Positions 1-12,859 of a DNA stretch of 64,000 nucleotides are shown here, piece by piece. Source of the DNA: Isoetes taiwanensis (taxonomy: Eukaryota > Streptophyta > Lycopodiopsida > Isoetales > Isoetaceae). The DNA lies in NCBI GenBank assembly GCA_021234155.1, contig JAJEKV010000049.1:1827487-1891486 (forward strand), in the 5' to 3' direction. Every line of letters starts with the position of its first letter. The stretch's first letter is position 1. The translations under genes were made by a program, and so were the position numbers. The notes beneath the pieces were generated by a model, which was not told the origin of the DNA, made no database searches, and worked only from the letters and a program-made list of their open reading frames with translations.

Positions 1-1
1 C

Positions 2-205
2 AAAAATTTTCCAGGCAAATTAAAGTTTCGGTGGCTTGGTCCTTATCAAGTTCTTCAAGTTGTGCAACCAAGTGTTTTCAAACTCGTTGAGTTAGATAGC
101 ACATCATTACCTACTCTAGTTAATGGCTTTCGCCTCAAACAATTTCACACAGATGAAACGGCAGTTCATTCAGACAACCAGGATGATCATTCAGATTTTG
201 CATAA
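2..205 (+). mobile_element. Ty3/gypsy LTR retrotransposon fossil: 3' end of pol
   Basis: The window opens inside a reading frame of 67 codons that ends at 203-205. It shows the typical end of a Ty3/gypsy integrase: KFRWLGPYQV near the start and NGFRLKQFH about 25 residues later. This is the GPY/F module that follows the catalytic core. No chromodomain is visible after it. The rest of the element lies to the left of the window, so its age and LTRs cannot be judged. Family assignment rests on the module alone. Confidence 0.8.
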
Positions 206-322
206 AGTGAGTAGAAGACTATCTATATTATATATTGCGAGAACAACAAAATGTGGGCATTGCCCATATACTTTCGCTACGGGCTGAGCCCTATATACAG
301 AATCTTACATTAAAGGGGACGC

Positions 323-589
323 CTACTCCGGGTTTGGAGCGGAGGTCACACGGAGGATGTGGTAGAGGCACTGCTCGTGGTCCCAGCGCAGGTGAATGAC
401 CACCTCCATGGGGTTGGTCAGAGGGTCCGGATGCTCAGCCATTCCGGCACACCAGCCGTCCATAGAATTGCCGCGATTGCGCAGCTTCCAGAGGTCGAGA
501 GCGTTCATCTTTGCAGTGATCCACTCGTTGCAGTTTCGGGGCATAATGCACTCGCTGTCCATCATCATCAACTCGTGTCTTCGGTTCAC
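323..589 (-). other. Small GC-rich open frame antisense to the gypsy remnant, unrecognised
   Basis: An 88-codon frame that is richer in G and C than its surroundings and has coding-like composition (tryptophan, cysteine and histidine well spread; ends SAPNPE). ATG codons occur near its start (MMMDSE). It lies just downstream of, and opposite to, the gypsy pol end. I do not recognise the product. It could be an antisense accessory frame of the retroelement, a host fragment, or chance. Confidence 0.2.
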
Positions 590-1099
590 CCACTGCTCGC
601 TTTATATAGCTATACCACCTAAAGCCTTGCCGACGTGGACCAATCACATTCTAGCTAACGTGGTTACATGCACCGCACCTTCTAATTCAAGATTCCCTTA
701 TCTGGCCGCAAATCTAGGCATGGTACAATCTGCCACCCATTTTTATTTTGTCCAACTCTCGAGTTGCCTGTATTAATTGTAATTCCTTCATCCTACGCCC
801 GTCTGCCATTATTACTCGTACCTTCACTAAGCTGTCACATCCTACCATTCATCCTTGTTCATCTCCACCGTTCCGTTGCTCTTCCTTTACCGCTTAGGCG
901 TCTCTTTCAGATCTGCTGCCATCTGGCACCATCAACGGCTCCGCTTCCACTCCTCAAATACCTTTCCTCAATAGTCGCGCGCCCTAAAACTTTTCGCATC
1001 TCTTTTGTCCTCCGTCTTCCGCTCTCCGTCCTCCGCTTTCTTCCTCTTTGATCCTCGCTGTGGCTGCTTCCCCTAAGTTCCCCACCCTTCAAGTTACTG

Positions 1100-2280
1100 T
1101 CCACTCCTACTCTTCGAGATCCCTTGGAAGGTGCGAGTCGAGAAGTTGCAGAACGCACAGGGTTGTTTGAGTTCTCCAGGCAAGAACTCCCTGCTCCCAA
1201 TCCGCTTCAACTTAGGTACTTTGTCGCTCATATGGTCAAGACTAACGACGGCTATTTAACAGAGGTTGATCAGACTCGTATTCTCCTCACTCTGGCTCTT
1301 CTCGCCCAGGTATTCCAATTGCCTATCCGCATCCCTTCTTTAAATTGGGCTGCTTTACATGATCAGGATGTCACTAAGTATGGCCAAACTCCTTATGCGG
1401 CCACCACTCATAAGCTCACCGATATTGCCAAACCCTATTACGGCTTTGTGAAGTTTTTGTGGCGCAAGTTCTATGGGTACTCCATTAAGAACACCCACAT
1501 CAACAAACAGTTCTTTCATGCTGCTATCATGGCCATCCACTCTCAGCATCCCATTGATTGGTCTCAGATTCTGTTCCTCCGTCTGCTCATGAGATTGATC
1601 GCATCCGTAATGCCCCGAGCTCTGGTTTGGAATCTGCCATGGGAGCTCACATGCAAGCCATCATTAATCATTGTCTTCCAGCTCCCAATCAAGGTTCTCC
1701 TACTCATCTGGATACTACCTCTCAAGCCTTCACTCATCAGCCTTCCAACATCATCTCTGTTGTCAAAAACCTCCAGGAAGAAACCTCCATCCACAACCGT
1801 CTTCTTCTTCTCCTCATGTGCCACAACGTGAGCCCCCTCTCAGTCCACAGAAATTGAAAATTCCCGCTCTCAGCAAGTCTCTCAAAATACCCCATCTGCT
1901 TGACCACACCAGTCATTACAAGTCCAACCCTTGCAACCTCCTCTCTCTCGACGCGCCCTTTATCAGTATCAACAGGATGTCCAATAATGCATCTCAAACT
2001 TCAAGACTCTCAAGAATATTTTATGAATGGGATCAAGCATTACATGGATTCCACGGAGGCTCTTCACCGGCGATCTTCAGGATGCCACCACACAGGTTCA
2101 ATCTCTCGAAGACAGTCTTCAAAATAAGCACGCTGCTCTATTACAGACCCGCGAGGCTCTCCAGGCCGAACAAGAAAGGGCCACCATGTTAGCAGATCAG
2201 CAAGCTCAGTTGCAGACCACCATTCAAGAACTTCTGGCTAAACTCCAGGATAAGGATAAGCTCCTTATTGATCTCTAGAC
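1100..2280 (+). mobile_element. Degraded coding sequence, probably accessory region of the gypsy fossil
   Basis: The plus strand shows coding-like composition here, in the same orientation as the gypsy pol end upstream. The first part contains a hydrophobic and aromatic stretch (LWRKFYGYSIKNTHINKQFF). The last 70 codons, ending at 2278, are a heptad-like, Gln/Leu-rich segment that should form a coiled coil. The region is broken several times. No family was recognised. Linking it to the retroelement is inference from position and strand; it may instead be a captured host fragment. Confidence 0.35.
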
Positions 2281-4023
2281 CTTATATACAGATCTCTCCA
2301 CAGATTACAACACTCCATATATATCTGTTGCAACACGCAACACTTCTGGAAGGATAGATCTTTGCAATTCAGTTTTTTTGGCTTGCATAGCTTGAAAGAT
2401 GGTGAATTGACTGCAAATCTTATGTAAAAAGTGCTTCATCTACATGTTCTAGAAGAAACCTCTGGACTGCCAGAGAAAAATATACAACAGAAAAACGAGG
2501 AGCTTTACAACATAGCCTCATTCTTCGTGAGCGGGCGCCCATGTCATAGAAAGTACCGCCAACATCTGTTCAACCTTCTAGACACATAAGATGGTTTTTG
2601 TGCTTGGAAATTTCTAAAATCAAATAACCAAGAGAAGCTTATGCACTGTAATTTTACATTCTATAGGCTGTAGATTTTGCTATCATTTGTTACGAGGATA
2701 CTAAAGACGTTCGATTTAATGGAACGAAATAAAGTTTTGTCTTTGTCTTTTTCTTTATCTTTTTTTTCCCTTGTGTTGCATGTGTTTGAAAGATTTTACT
2801 CTTTTGCAAACAAGGACCTCAAAACATGGTTTTATGACGAAGTGGCAGCAAACTTCCGTCCCAAATATTGTTTTATCACAATCTTGAAAATAAATTGTGG
2901 TTATACTTCCTATAGAACTTCAAATAGTATAGCGCCATAGACGAAGGAATATAATGCCGCTTGATACCGAACAAGATCCATTCATCCACACTACACCAAG
3001 TAATCATATCAAGATGCAAAACGTCGTCACCACATCACTATGATGTTTTACCAACATCACATCACTCTTATGTTAAATTGATGACCTTATTAGGCATATT
3101 ATATCTACAAAGATTTAAATCCATATACTTCATCTTTCATCATGTGCAAAGAATTATGGATCATGATGCATTGGGAATGCAGGGATGGAATTAAAATGAT
3201 GCCAAGCAATACACACGTCTTTTCAACAAGATCATGTTTTAGAAAAGGACAAAGACAGGCTACGACACCGCAATGATTAACAACCCATATAATGTTTAAC
3301 AGTTGTTGCAGCATGACGTTCATAGAACAACCAACCAACTTATGCCCAGGCACCATTACTAGTGAATGTTAGAAAAAAAAAGGGGCAAACACTTGAGGGA
3401 AGTTATTCAATACAATGTACCTTTATTGTTGAGTAATTAACCATTTCCCTCCGAAAAAATCTCTAGAAAACAAAAATGCAATTCACCCAAATTCCAAACG
3501 CCATGTGCACTAGATGGCTTTCGGGGAGCAAATGTATGCTCTTTGGTGTGTACAATGTTTATTAAGCATGGGAATAGACCAGCCTATTTGAGACAGAAAT
3601 AGGACATTATCGCTATGCAAAATAAATAAGAATTTGTCTCCTGTAAAACCATAGATATGGTATGTGATGCAAGAGTGCAAATTCTTTCCATTTCTTATGG
3701 CAAAACAAAGATCAAAGTAAAAGAACGAATGTCTTACAACTGATCTTCCAGCTCAAGAATATGCGATTATCCCCCATATGAAAGTTTTTGTCCATGTTCC
3801 TATAAACTATTGTACACATAATTTAGTATAAAATATGACTTATTGTTTTCAAGAAGACCCACTTACGTACTGACCTTTTCGGAAAAAATCACTTATGATT
3901 CATCCTCCCAACAAAAGTTGTGCGCTCATTATTTGTTACAAGCTCTTCACTGAGCATACTCCAACATACAGACCTCCGCTTGCAGAAAAGGACTTTCCCA
4001 ACTGATGCGACTATGCTTACAAA
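2281..4023. other. Gene-free stretch
   Basis: AT-rich sequence with no recognisable gene on either strand. A short segment near 2,700-2,770 has an AATAAAG polyadenylation-like signal followed by a T-rich run and could be the end of a retroelement transcript. The final part is the 3' flank of the ABCE gene. Confidence 0.5.
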
Positions 4024-6803
4024 TTAGTCATCCAGATAATAATAAGACCCTGCTGCTTTCTGTTCCCTATCCTTGGTCGAGTCTAGCTTGTTTATTCTGG
4101 GCCTAAAGTTTGTAGGGTCCCTTCGGAAAGTAATGTCCAGTTGCTGCCACAAATTACAAACACGGTATTAGAATGCCTTTATGGAAGGTATATACAACTC
4201 AAATTCGGAAGTCTTTGCAACTAACCGATAAAAACAAATTCATTCCAGATAATAGACTTTGTGGCGCATTAGCCACACAATCAACTGAAGGTATTCCCTC
4301 ATACACAATTACTCTGTCAGCAAGATAAGTTGCCATGATAAAATCATGTTCCACAACAAAAGCAGTCTTCTTGGCATGAAGAATGAAGCGCTTTATAACC
4401 TTCGATGCCACAATACGCTGCTCTGAATCCAAATATGCACTAGGCTCATCTATCAAATAGATGTCTGCAGGCTGAAAACAAAAGTTGCGTGTCAGGAATA
4501 GCAAACAATTCGCCACATTAGAACCTTGTAAAAACCCACTCTAACCTTGCCAAGACAAAGGCAGAGTGCAACTCGTTGGAGCTCTCCACCAGATAGATTC
4601 ATTACATCCTGATCCATTAGTGCCTCAATCTGAAGTGGTTTCATTACATCTGAATTGAATTGTGGATGCATATAAGAATCACGTATCTTCTGATGCAACA
4701 AATGCCTCACTGTTGACTGAAACTTTGGACTAATTTTCTGTGGCTTATAAGAGACATTAAATTCTGGAATTTCCAGGTCCCCTTCCTTCTCATCCGGTTT
4801 CAATAAGCCGGCCTATTAAGCATCACATCACATAAAATGAGTGACATGTCAATATCTGAACAAACGCTCCATCTAATTGATATATAGGAAAACCCACTTA
4901 TGGTTCAAAATCATGGCACTCACCAACATCCGAATAAAGGTGGTCTTTCCAGTTCCATTTTCTCCTAACATGACAATGATCTGAGAATCTGTGAATTCTC
5001 CTTCTTTAACCCTTAGCTTGAAACCGCCCTGTGTCTTTGTCATACTTGGGTACTTGTACCGCGCATAAGTTCTAATCTCTTCAACGCTCTCTTGCGGTGT
5101 TTCAGCGACCTGCAGCACAAATTCAGGATGTTCATCTACCAACTTTTGAGCATGCATCAATGTCATGTATAGGGACGATTTGTCTTTATTTTTCACAAAT
5201 CTGACAAACTCTTATCACTATCTGGGATGAATATATGGTGACTGTAGATCAGAATAGAACCTTAAATGTCAATGATTCATCTCGAAAACGCAAATTTTCA
5301 GTTGGCACAAATCCAGCTAGAAATATATTTATTCCTTCCCTCACAGAAAAGGGAAGCGTGACGACTCCATAAGCCCCAGGCTTCCCATATAGGCAGCATA
5401 TAAAGTCGGACAAATAATCAAGAACACTCAAGTCATGCTCCACTACTATAACATAACTGCAAGCCATTAATAGCCCTTCAGTAAACCATCAATTACTTTG
5501 CACAAGATACTATTCCAGCAAGTACCTGTTTGGGCGTAGAAGGGAACGCACAACTTGAGCAGCTTTCAACCTCTGCTTCACATCCAGGTAACTTGATGGC
5601 TCGTCAAACATATATATCTCTGCATGCTGAATAGCAACAACAGCTATTGCAAACCGTTGTAGCTCACCACCAGACAGCTCATCAACATTCCGAGTAAGAA
5701 CCTGATTTAGGTCAAGGTCATTGCACAGGTCAATCTTCATCTCCCTTTCATCTTTTTGGGATAGAACTTCTCCAACATTGCCTTTAACAGCCTTTGGAAT
5801 GTGGTCCACGTATTGTGGTTTAATGATTGCCTACAGTCAAAATCATCATTGCAAATTTATAATGGGAGTATTAAAATGTACAAGAAAGCATAATGACACC
5901 TAGCAAAGAAGATACACTGCCAAAGAGAAACTGATACCTTCAAATTATCTTCTAGGATTCTTGTAAAATAGTTTTGAAGCTCTGATCCTCGAAAATATGT
6001 CAAAATTTCCTGCCAATCAGGAGGATTCTGCACATATAATTCCCATTATGAGCATCGCGTCTTCATGATCCACATAGACAAATTATATTATAAAATCATA
6101 CATCAAACCTCCCAAGATTTGGTTTAAGCTTCCCAGCTAAAACTTTTATTGCCGTTGATTTTCCAATACCATTTGTGCCCACTAGTCCTAGAACCTGGCC
6201 AGGCCTGGGTACGGGTAATCTGCAAGAACAATGGCATATTTATTAACAAAGAAAGAGGTTGCTATCAGCTTTATTCACTAACCTGTGCAGCTTAAACGTA
6301 TTTGGACCATAACGATGAGTTGTATCCTTATCCAGATCCTTTGGAAGGTTTATAATCTGGATGGCATCGAATGGACATTTCTGGAACGACATATGCATAA
6401 TTTGCATCAAAACTTTTCTTTATATAGACCCAATGAGAACATGAAATCTAAAGCATTCCTGTTTTGGATTCACAAACAGGTAACAGACACTCACCTTGAC
6501 GCAAATTCCACAACCAATACAGAGCTCTTCTGATATAAAAGCAATCTTTGAGGCAGCTGAGACTTCTATACACAGCTTCCCTGTCATATCAAACAACTAC
6601 TATTAGAGTCCGGAAAGAATTAAAAAAGATTTCTTCAGAAAACCAAATCCAAATTGGAATCCATCTTTGATAAGAAAAAAAAAAGAAGAGCAGATCTAAC
6701 CTGTTTTGACAACGGGACAACTTTTCTTGCATTCCTGGCGACATTTTTTGGGTTTGCATCTGTCAGAGCTGACTATGGCAATTCTAGTAAGGCGATCCGT
6801 CAT
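4024..6803 (-). CDS. ABCE: ABC transporter E family protein / RNase L inhibitor (RLI), 11 coding exons
   Basis: Ribosome-recycling ATPase of the cytosol; it splits terminated ribosomes into subunits and has no membrane domain. Coding exons run 6701-6803, 6495-6580, 6283-6380, 6102-6219, 5938-6027, 5526-5830, 5261-5456, 4924-5109, 4546-4812, 4226-4471 and 4024-4143, all with GT-AG introns and consistent phases. They give 604 residues, against about 605 in Arabidopsis ABCE2. Two 4Fe-4S clusters are supplied by C16, C21, C25, C29 and by C38, C55, C58, C61, C65. NBD1 has Walker A 110-118, signature LSGGE 217-221 and Walker B with D241/E242. NBD2 has Walker A 381-389, LSGGE 467-471 and D491/E492. 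The C-terminus ends [10 protein letters not shown] as in plants. The start ATG (6801-6803) gives the conserved [11 protein letters not shown]. No damage is seen and the gene looks functional. The exon 4 donor at GAT/GTATGA is chosen because it keeps the family sequence GRF.NPPDW. Confidence 0.97.
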
Positions 6804-8353
6804 GGCTGAAGAACTAGCAGCGACACAGACGGCGCCCTCCTATGCAGAACGAAGATGTAATCCCGAGATAATACAACGCCGTATAGTACGGTAGGGGTTC
6901 TGATGGAAACCCTAAATACTAGAGTGGAGCGTATAGGATTCAAGCGTAAAATGGTAAGGGGTAATTGCTGAAGGTTTTTTTTAGCAGGCTTGCCTAACCT
7001 GAGGTGCACAATTTCGTGCAATTCTAAGCTTATCCATGTCACTCAAACTTGCTTGCCTTCCACGCGCATATTAGCTGCACCCACGTCAGCACAGCCTTCT
7101 AGAACAAATGCCAGTTCTTGCACTTTGAGGCAAAGCCCGATTTCAATTGTTTCTTTCACCAAATCTAGGAAATCTCCTTGCCTGTTTCTTCTTGAAACTT
7201 CGTTAATCTTCCAATAATTACCTAGTTTCTTGGAATTCCTAATTAGTCTATCGTATTCTTGATTTCTTTGCCATAATCATCACTTTTCTGGTCTCTTTTG
7301 CTTAGTCTGTAAGATTAATGCTTAAGATGCTTGTTTTCTGCTGCTGTTATGGATGACTATTCTATTCTATTCTATTCTTTATATTCTATATACATATTCT
7401 TGTATTTTACTGCAAATGGCATGACATGATTTTTCTTGCATTTGCAGGGATTTTGACATCTAGGCGTGCTAGACTAGGATCAAATGGAGGAAGACTCGTA
7501 AGTTAGAGCAGCTATTTCTAGATTTGGAGACCCAATGAGATGCAATGGTTGTCGAGTTCGAAGAAATGGTTGCAGCGACAACTATATTTTGAGGCATTGA
7601 TCGATGGCCCAGAAGCTCATGGCCATGCAACTCTTAATGTTGCGTGACAGTGATATTAGCTGTTGTGCATAAATGGAACAATGGAATGGAGCTTCAATTT
7701 CAGTCCAGTATGTTGTTAGAGATAGACAGTATGGTGGTGCATGCATTTCAAACTTTATATTGACATGCATAAATGGCTAATATAACTATAAGGAAGGAAG
7801 GAAGGAAGTTTATTTTAACGTCCACGGAGGCCAGAGGCCTATGAGACGGTACATGCAGAGAACAGGCCATAGCTAATTATTGCACGAGCTGGCTAGAGCT
7901 CTACCTTATGTATATATTGCACAGAGAAACATTCAATTGTTACCATCTTCGAACATGCGCATGATTACTAATTACTTGAATATCTAGCATAATAACAAGG
8001 TGAACATAAGTTCTGAGATAGATAGATAGATAGATAGAGAGGTTTGAGAGACAAGTGATATATGACAGCTTATTTGCCCTGTATGGCATGTGTTTGAATT
8101 ATACTGAGCTCGTCTATATCTTATCAAGGAAGGTCCTTGTAGTGTGGCAATGACAGGCTCGTTGATTGCAAGCAGCCGTTAATTAAATGTGCAACGAGCT
8201 TTTGTCTACAAGTAGATATTTCATAGGTAAAAGTCCTACAAGTTCGATGCAATCTATTACGTCAGATCCTGTTATACAATAGGTTAATATTGACTTAAAA
8301 ACCATTCAATGACATATTTAACAAAATTTAGACTTACTTAGATCTAATAGATA

Positions 8354-8383
8354 CTAGTAATGGGTGCCCGGCGTTGCCGGGCA
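8354..8383 (-). mobile_element. Candidate Helitron 3' terminus
   Basis: On the minus strand an 8-bp perfect stem with a 3-base loop (TGCCCGGC/GCCGGGCA, 8365-8383) is followed after seven bases by CTAG and then a T. A hairpin near the 3' end, a CTRR terminus and a T at the insertion site are the hallmarks of Helitrons. The body would extend to higher coordinates. I could not fix the 5' TC end or find any Rep/helicase sequence, so this would be a non-autonomous copy. Confidence 0.45.
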
Positions 8384-10394
8384 TATGAAGTTGTAGACAA
8401 ACTTATAATAGCTACTTATAATAACTAGATACACTGAGATGGAAGGAACAGAGAAACAGGAGACATGAGATAGCAACAGTTGCCTAGTGTTGCTGGGCTT
8501 TGGCAGCACTATGTTATGCTGGATTTGTTATGTAGATGTTGGTGTCATAGCTAGGCTTTAATAGTAATGTATGGCCCATGTTGCAGTTGTGTCTAATTAG
8601 TTCTTCTATAAAGAGAGGCTAGAAAGAAAGGCATGTTGATAAATATTTAGACGTTGATGACTTGCAACAAATTTAAAGAGGGAGGGGTAGGGGTTTTCTA
8701 GGGGTCTCTGATGATATGTTGTCTATCGTGTATTTAGGGATATTAAAATACCATCTATCTACTTATTTATCTATCTATCCAATATTGTATATAGCCAATT
8801 GAATGATACGCAAAGCCAACGCAGGGGTGAGTCTGCTCATGAAAAACTAAGTGGTTGTTGACATGCTGAACCTCCCAATGGCTGAATAATCTCATGACGT
8901 TGGAACGACGACCTCAAGTGTTGTTGTCAACATGTTGAACCCGCATGAAATCTCAAATAATGTCACACATGTTATAATGGATGCAACTATGATCTTAATT
9001 ATAAATGCAAGTAGTACGTGGAAGTGTCTATTTGATTGTGTTGTTGCTGGAGAGACGTGACTATGTATTTGAACCATTAAGCTATTGTGGAAAGAGAAAA
9101 TGTTATTGTTTTTAAATTTAAAAAGTTAAAGTTAAATCAAACTTGGTGGAAGAAAGGGATGCATTTCAACTTTGACTCATTGCGCATATTTAATATGGTC
9201 TTCATGGCATCTTGTTATGGAAGAAGTTTGTTTCGTTGCTTTGTTGCTAGAGGGAGTGTGGTTAGATCTAAACTATTAAATGAGAGATAAAGTGCTATGA
9301 GAGAGAGATAAATGAGGAAGGATGAGAAAAAAAAGAGTGGTTGTTTTCAGCAGCTTTGCATATATGTTATTTTATATCTACGCATGATAAAAAGCAATAT
9401 AAGGGATTCGTGGTTAAGTCACATAATTAACCATTGACCACATGTGGAAGTATATAATAGATGAAAATATTGATTGGAAACTTTAGTTTTTATTTTAACC
9501 CAACTTTATTCAAAGCAACCAAGCCAAAGAAATTTAAGTTAAAAGATGTGTACTACCCCACCAAGTTTCAAGAACATGCCAAAGAATCTAGAGCCATTCA
9601 ACTTCCTATTTTCAAATGTTAATGCACCTTCCACCATTATGTTTATATTTGAGCGCTTGCAATCTCGCCATGTTCTACAGGCTGAGGCCATCTCATTGTG
9701 ATGTTTAATCATTTACACATTATCGATGTGACTCTCCAAATCCAGCTGCATCCAAATTATATGTTGATTCATCCCACAGTTTATATAATAACGCTTTCAC
9801 CATAACCCCAAGAAATATGGATTCCATATCAATATACGAAGGAGAGACTAAAGATAGCTGACCTTGGTAGCATTGATGTTTACATCTTTTAGAGTATGCA
9901 GATTTGAATTACTTCCAACTACTCCTGATATGCAATGTCATTGCCTTCTGTTTGGGCCTCCATGTGTCTTAGTTTAAATTTTGATGTTGATAGTGTTGGC
10001 ACTGGACAAACTTAGACAATGTATTAATATCATATCCAGAATGCCATGCCCATAAAACTTTCAACTGGAATTTTAAAGTGGCTGCAAGACATTTAAAATG
10101 TTCAAATCTGTTTGAGATCAGACGAACCAAAGAGCCTTGAGAGAATTGTTTTTAAGCCAGTCAGCAAAGATCTCTTTTCACTTTGTAAAGTTAAATATAG
10201 CCTTAAATTGCCTGCACGACTTGATGGGTGCCTCTGGGCACATGATCATTCAATTTGCAAGATCCTTCAATTTGCACGACCAAGGAAATCTACGACAACC
10301 ATCTGCATGTTTCCTAGCATCCATCTCCACAGATCAGGCGCAAACAGAAAACAAAGTATAAAGCCTGGATACGAAGATATACATTTCCAACAAT

Positions 10395-10403
10395 TAGAAT
10401 AAA
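10395..10403. repeat. Target-site duplication of the Mutator-like element, left
   Basis: TAGAATAAA directly before the left terminal inverted repeat; the identical nine bases follow the right terminus at 13699-13707. A 9-bp duplication is typical of Mutator-like insertions. Confidence 0.9.
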
Positions 10404-10496
10404 GGGAAAAACTCCAGATTACCCTTATGTTTTGACATATTTTCCCACATACCCCTAACTTTTCAAATATTAATGGAATGCCCCTGGTCAATGTAC
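10404..10496. repeat. MULE left terminal inverted repeat
   Basis: Pairs with 13606-13698 on the opposite strand, with about four mismatches over roughly 93 bases. The outermost 33 bases are identical. Confidence 0.9.
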
Positions 10497-10529
10497 AATG
10501 TATAATGTAGTTTTGATAATTGTTGAAAT

Positions 10530-10810
10530 ACCCTTATGTTTTGACATAATTTTTCAAATGCCCTTATGTTTCCTTCAAATTCACAAAATACCCTTGATGC
10601 CTCTAACGTGTGTTTTATTTCAAATTTCAAAAGTTTCCAGAATCACAAAATGCCCTTAAGTTTTGCAAAAATGTTTGGAATGCCCTTATGTTTTGACATA
10701 ATTTTTCAAATGCCCTTATGTTTCCTTCAAATTCACAGAATACCCTTGATGCCTCTAACGTGTGTTTTATTCCAAATTTCAAAAGTTTCAAATTTTATAC
10801 CCTTGAGCCC
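10530..10810. repeat. Direct duplication inside the MULE left end
   Basis: A block of about 120 bases starting at the phrase CCCTTATGTTTTGACATAA is present at about 10,530-10,650 and again at about 10,682-10,803, with few changes. The phrase is also part of the terminal repeat, so the subterminal region seems to have grown by copying the end. The stretch codes for nothing recognisable. Confidence 0.75.
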
Positions 10811-10946
10811 AAACGTTTGTTTTTGAATGCTCCATACATCATTAAAATTCAACAAGATAATTTCAAATGCCAAAGTAGGCCAAGATTAACTTACATCTCA
10901 TAAACATTGTTTTGAAGCACAATAAACACAATGGACGCATTGCTAA

Positions 10947-12482
10947 CTAGATGGGTGCCCTGCATGTCCTTGAGTTGTGGTCCCGACCCTTGCATCTACT
11001 ACAATGATGAACTTCCTTCACTTCTTCTTCACCCTTACGAATCCTCTTTGTTCGTGGGCGCCCTGGAGGTCTTCTTGTCGCTGGAGGCAACATTGTACCT
11101 AGAACATTAGGAACAATAACGGGGTGCATGATCTCCCTGTAGGTTTCAGAGTAGGAAGTGAGAAAAAATGCTTGATGAGCATAGCTCTGAACACGCTCAT
11201 TTCTATATAGTATTGCACATGCTGCATGTGCACAAGGAATACCCTCCTGCTGCCATTCACTGCAAGAGCATGTTCTCATTTCCAAATTCACAATCCTAGA
11301 TTTTGAAGACAAAATCTCATACTCAACCGATCGATGCCGCAATAATCCCGGAAGAGCCCACGATCACATGCTCTCTTCACATCCTGCTCAGCACGTGGAG
11401 TCAATGCCAACTGTGCATATTGGCCTGCCTCTGTTATGTAGGATTCTGCTTGTTGTCGACGTTCATGGAACCATGTCATTAACTTATGCCGAATTAACTC
11501 CAACATAGCTAACACAGGCAACTCCCTAGGTTCACGCAACCAAGAATTCAGAGATTCTGCAATATTAGAAGTTAGATGACCATACCTCTGTCCCTTGAAT
11601 TTTGAGTTCGCCCAATGTATAGGATCAGCTGCAGCAAGTATCCAAATGGTAGCTTGGGCATTAGCAGCACGCATTTCAGAGATCACTTCATCATATTTCT
11701 CTACAGTATTGGCACGTGCTGCATTCCATAACTGGCCTAAATGGCGCATGCAATAAGCATGAGGTACTTGTGCCCCAAAAATAATCTCAACACCTTCAAC
11801 CAAACCTTTCTGTCTATCTGAAATGAAAGTGATTTGTTGTGCATGATGCATACAATTCTTCAAATTTTGAAGGAACCATACCCAATTATCATCATTTTCA
11901 GCACTTACTACGGCAAAAGCAATTGGAAACAATCCATCATTCCCATCTATTGCTGTAGCCTGCAATAGTATACCAAGATATCGTCCCTTTAAATGGGTGC
12001 CATCCAAACCTATCACTGGTCTGCAAGAAGAGAATCCCTTCAAACTAGCATTATAAGCAATAAAAAGTCGAAAGAAACGACCCTCAGGAGACTTCTGAAC
12101 AAATGCTATGCTTCCTGGATTCATCTTCAATATTTCTTCACAATATCCCTCCAATTTCTTATAGGCCTCTACGTGATCACCATGGATTTGGGAGTTTGCC
12201 GCTTCTTTTGCTTTCCATGCAAGGCTATAAGATATTGCTATACCTTCTTCTCTCCTGACATCACCAACGAGATCTTTTGGCCGCAAAGTAGGCTGGTCTC
12301 GGAATCTTTCAATAGTGCGATTAGCAAGCCACTCCGTGCTAACTTCTTTGTTGCCAAGACGAGCTGCTCCAGCACAGTTGTGCACAGCTTCAAACTTCTT
12401 GATTGCGCACTGGGGACCATTTTCTATGATAGAAGCATGAAGACGCCAATTGCAATTCCCAGCACCACAAGTCACTGTGTAT
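10947..12482 (-). pseudogene. MuDR-family MULE transposase, frame-broken
   Basis: The first long frame (about 12,482 down to 11,350) has the zinc-ligand-like start CGAGNCNWRLHAS and the DDE-type core. PVIGLDGTHLKGRYLG carries the first Asp, FISDRQKGL the second, and the helical segment around HLTSNIAESLNSWL follows. The second frame (11,342-10,947) has the SWIM zinc finger C-S-C...C-A-H (TCSCSEWQQEGIPCAHA), a proline/arginine-rich linker and a CCHC-like knuckle (HHCSRCKGRDHNSRTC) before the stop. The two frames overlap near 11,340-11,360, where one frameshift separates catalytic and SWIM parts. The apparent N-terminal extension beyond 12,482 is translation of a minisatellite and probably intronic; TTGTAG before 12,482 is a plausible acceptor. 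Confidence 0.88.
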
Positions 12483-12489
12483 CTACAAG

Positions 12490-12640
12490 AAAATGAAATA
12501 AACAATGGATAAACAATGTATCTACAATGGATAAACAATGTATAGACAAACAAACAATGTATAGACAATGGATAAACAAGAAAATCAAATAAACAATGGA
12601 TAAACAATGTATCTACAATAAATAAACAAGAAAATGAATT
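12490..12640. repeat. Minisatellite inside the MULE
   Basis: Irregular tandem copies of a short unit built on ACAATGGATAAACAATGTAT. It lies between the main transposase frame and an upstream coding piece, in what looks like an intron. Confidence 0.8.
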
Positions 12641-12647
12641 TTGCTAC

Positions 12648-12788
12648 TCATAAATCTTGTATAGCATATGAGATTGTCTTATCGGACTTTAACACTTTGA
12701 GTTCCACATGGTTGGATATGGCATGTTCTTTCACGGCTAGTTTCAATTCCTTCAATGAAGGCCAACTAGAGCCTTGTTGCAGCTCCAT
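12648..12788 (-). pseudogene. Probable N-terminal exon of the MULE transposase
   Basis: The frame MELQQGSSWPSLKELKLAVK continues to a stop at 12648-12650. It resembles the MuDR N-terminal module (a residue string of the type F.s..E...AV..YAI followed by a lysine-rich strand) that normally precedes the CGAGNCNW segment. No good donor lies before the stop, so the join to the next exon may be lost. Confidence 0.5.
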
Positions 12789-12859
12789 AGAATAGTCTGT
12801 GGCAAAAGTCTTGTGGAAAAATCCTCTAGCTGTAAAGTGTTTGGCAAAATCCAAATCTG

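Larger units (their letters stand above)
6804..10403. other. Intergenic region with microsatellites
   Basis: The first few hundred bases are the ABCE 5' region. I see no other gene. Short simple repeats occur: TCTAT units near 7,356, GGAA units at 7,793-7,809, GATA units near 8,018-8,038, and TATC units near 8,752-8,780. The segment at 8,290-8,353 matches the beginning of the dispersed repeat at 36,380, and a Helitron-type end starts directly beside it. The last part before 10,403 flanks the Mutator-like element. Confidence 0.5.

Noticed and set aside
6285-6533. Plus-strand 82-codon frame opposite ABCE
   Set aside because: It overlaps confirmed ABCE exons on the other strand.
12483-12607. 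N-terminal 40 residues of the 439-codon MULE frame
   Set aside because: They are translated minisatellite (FIHCLF-like repetition) and probably intron.
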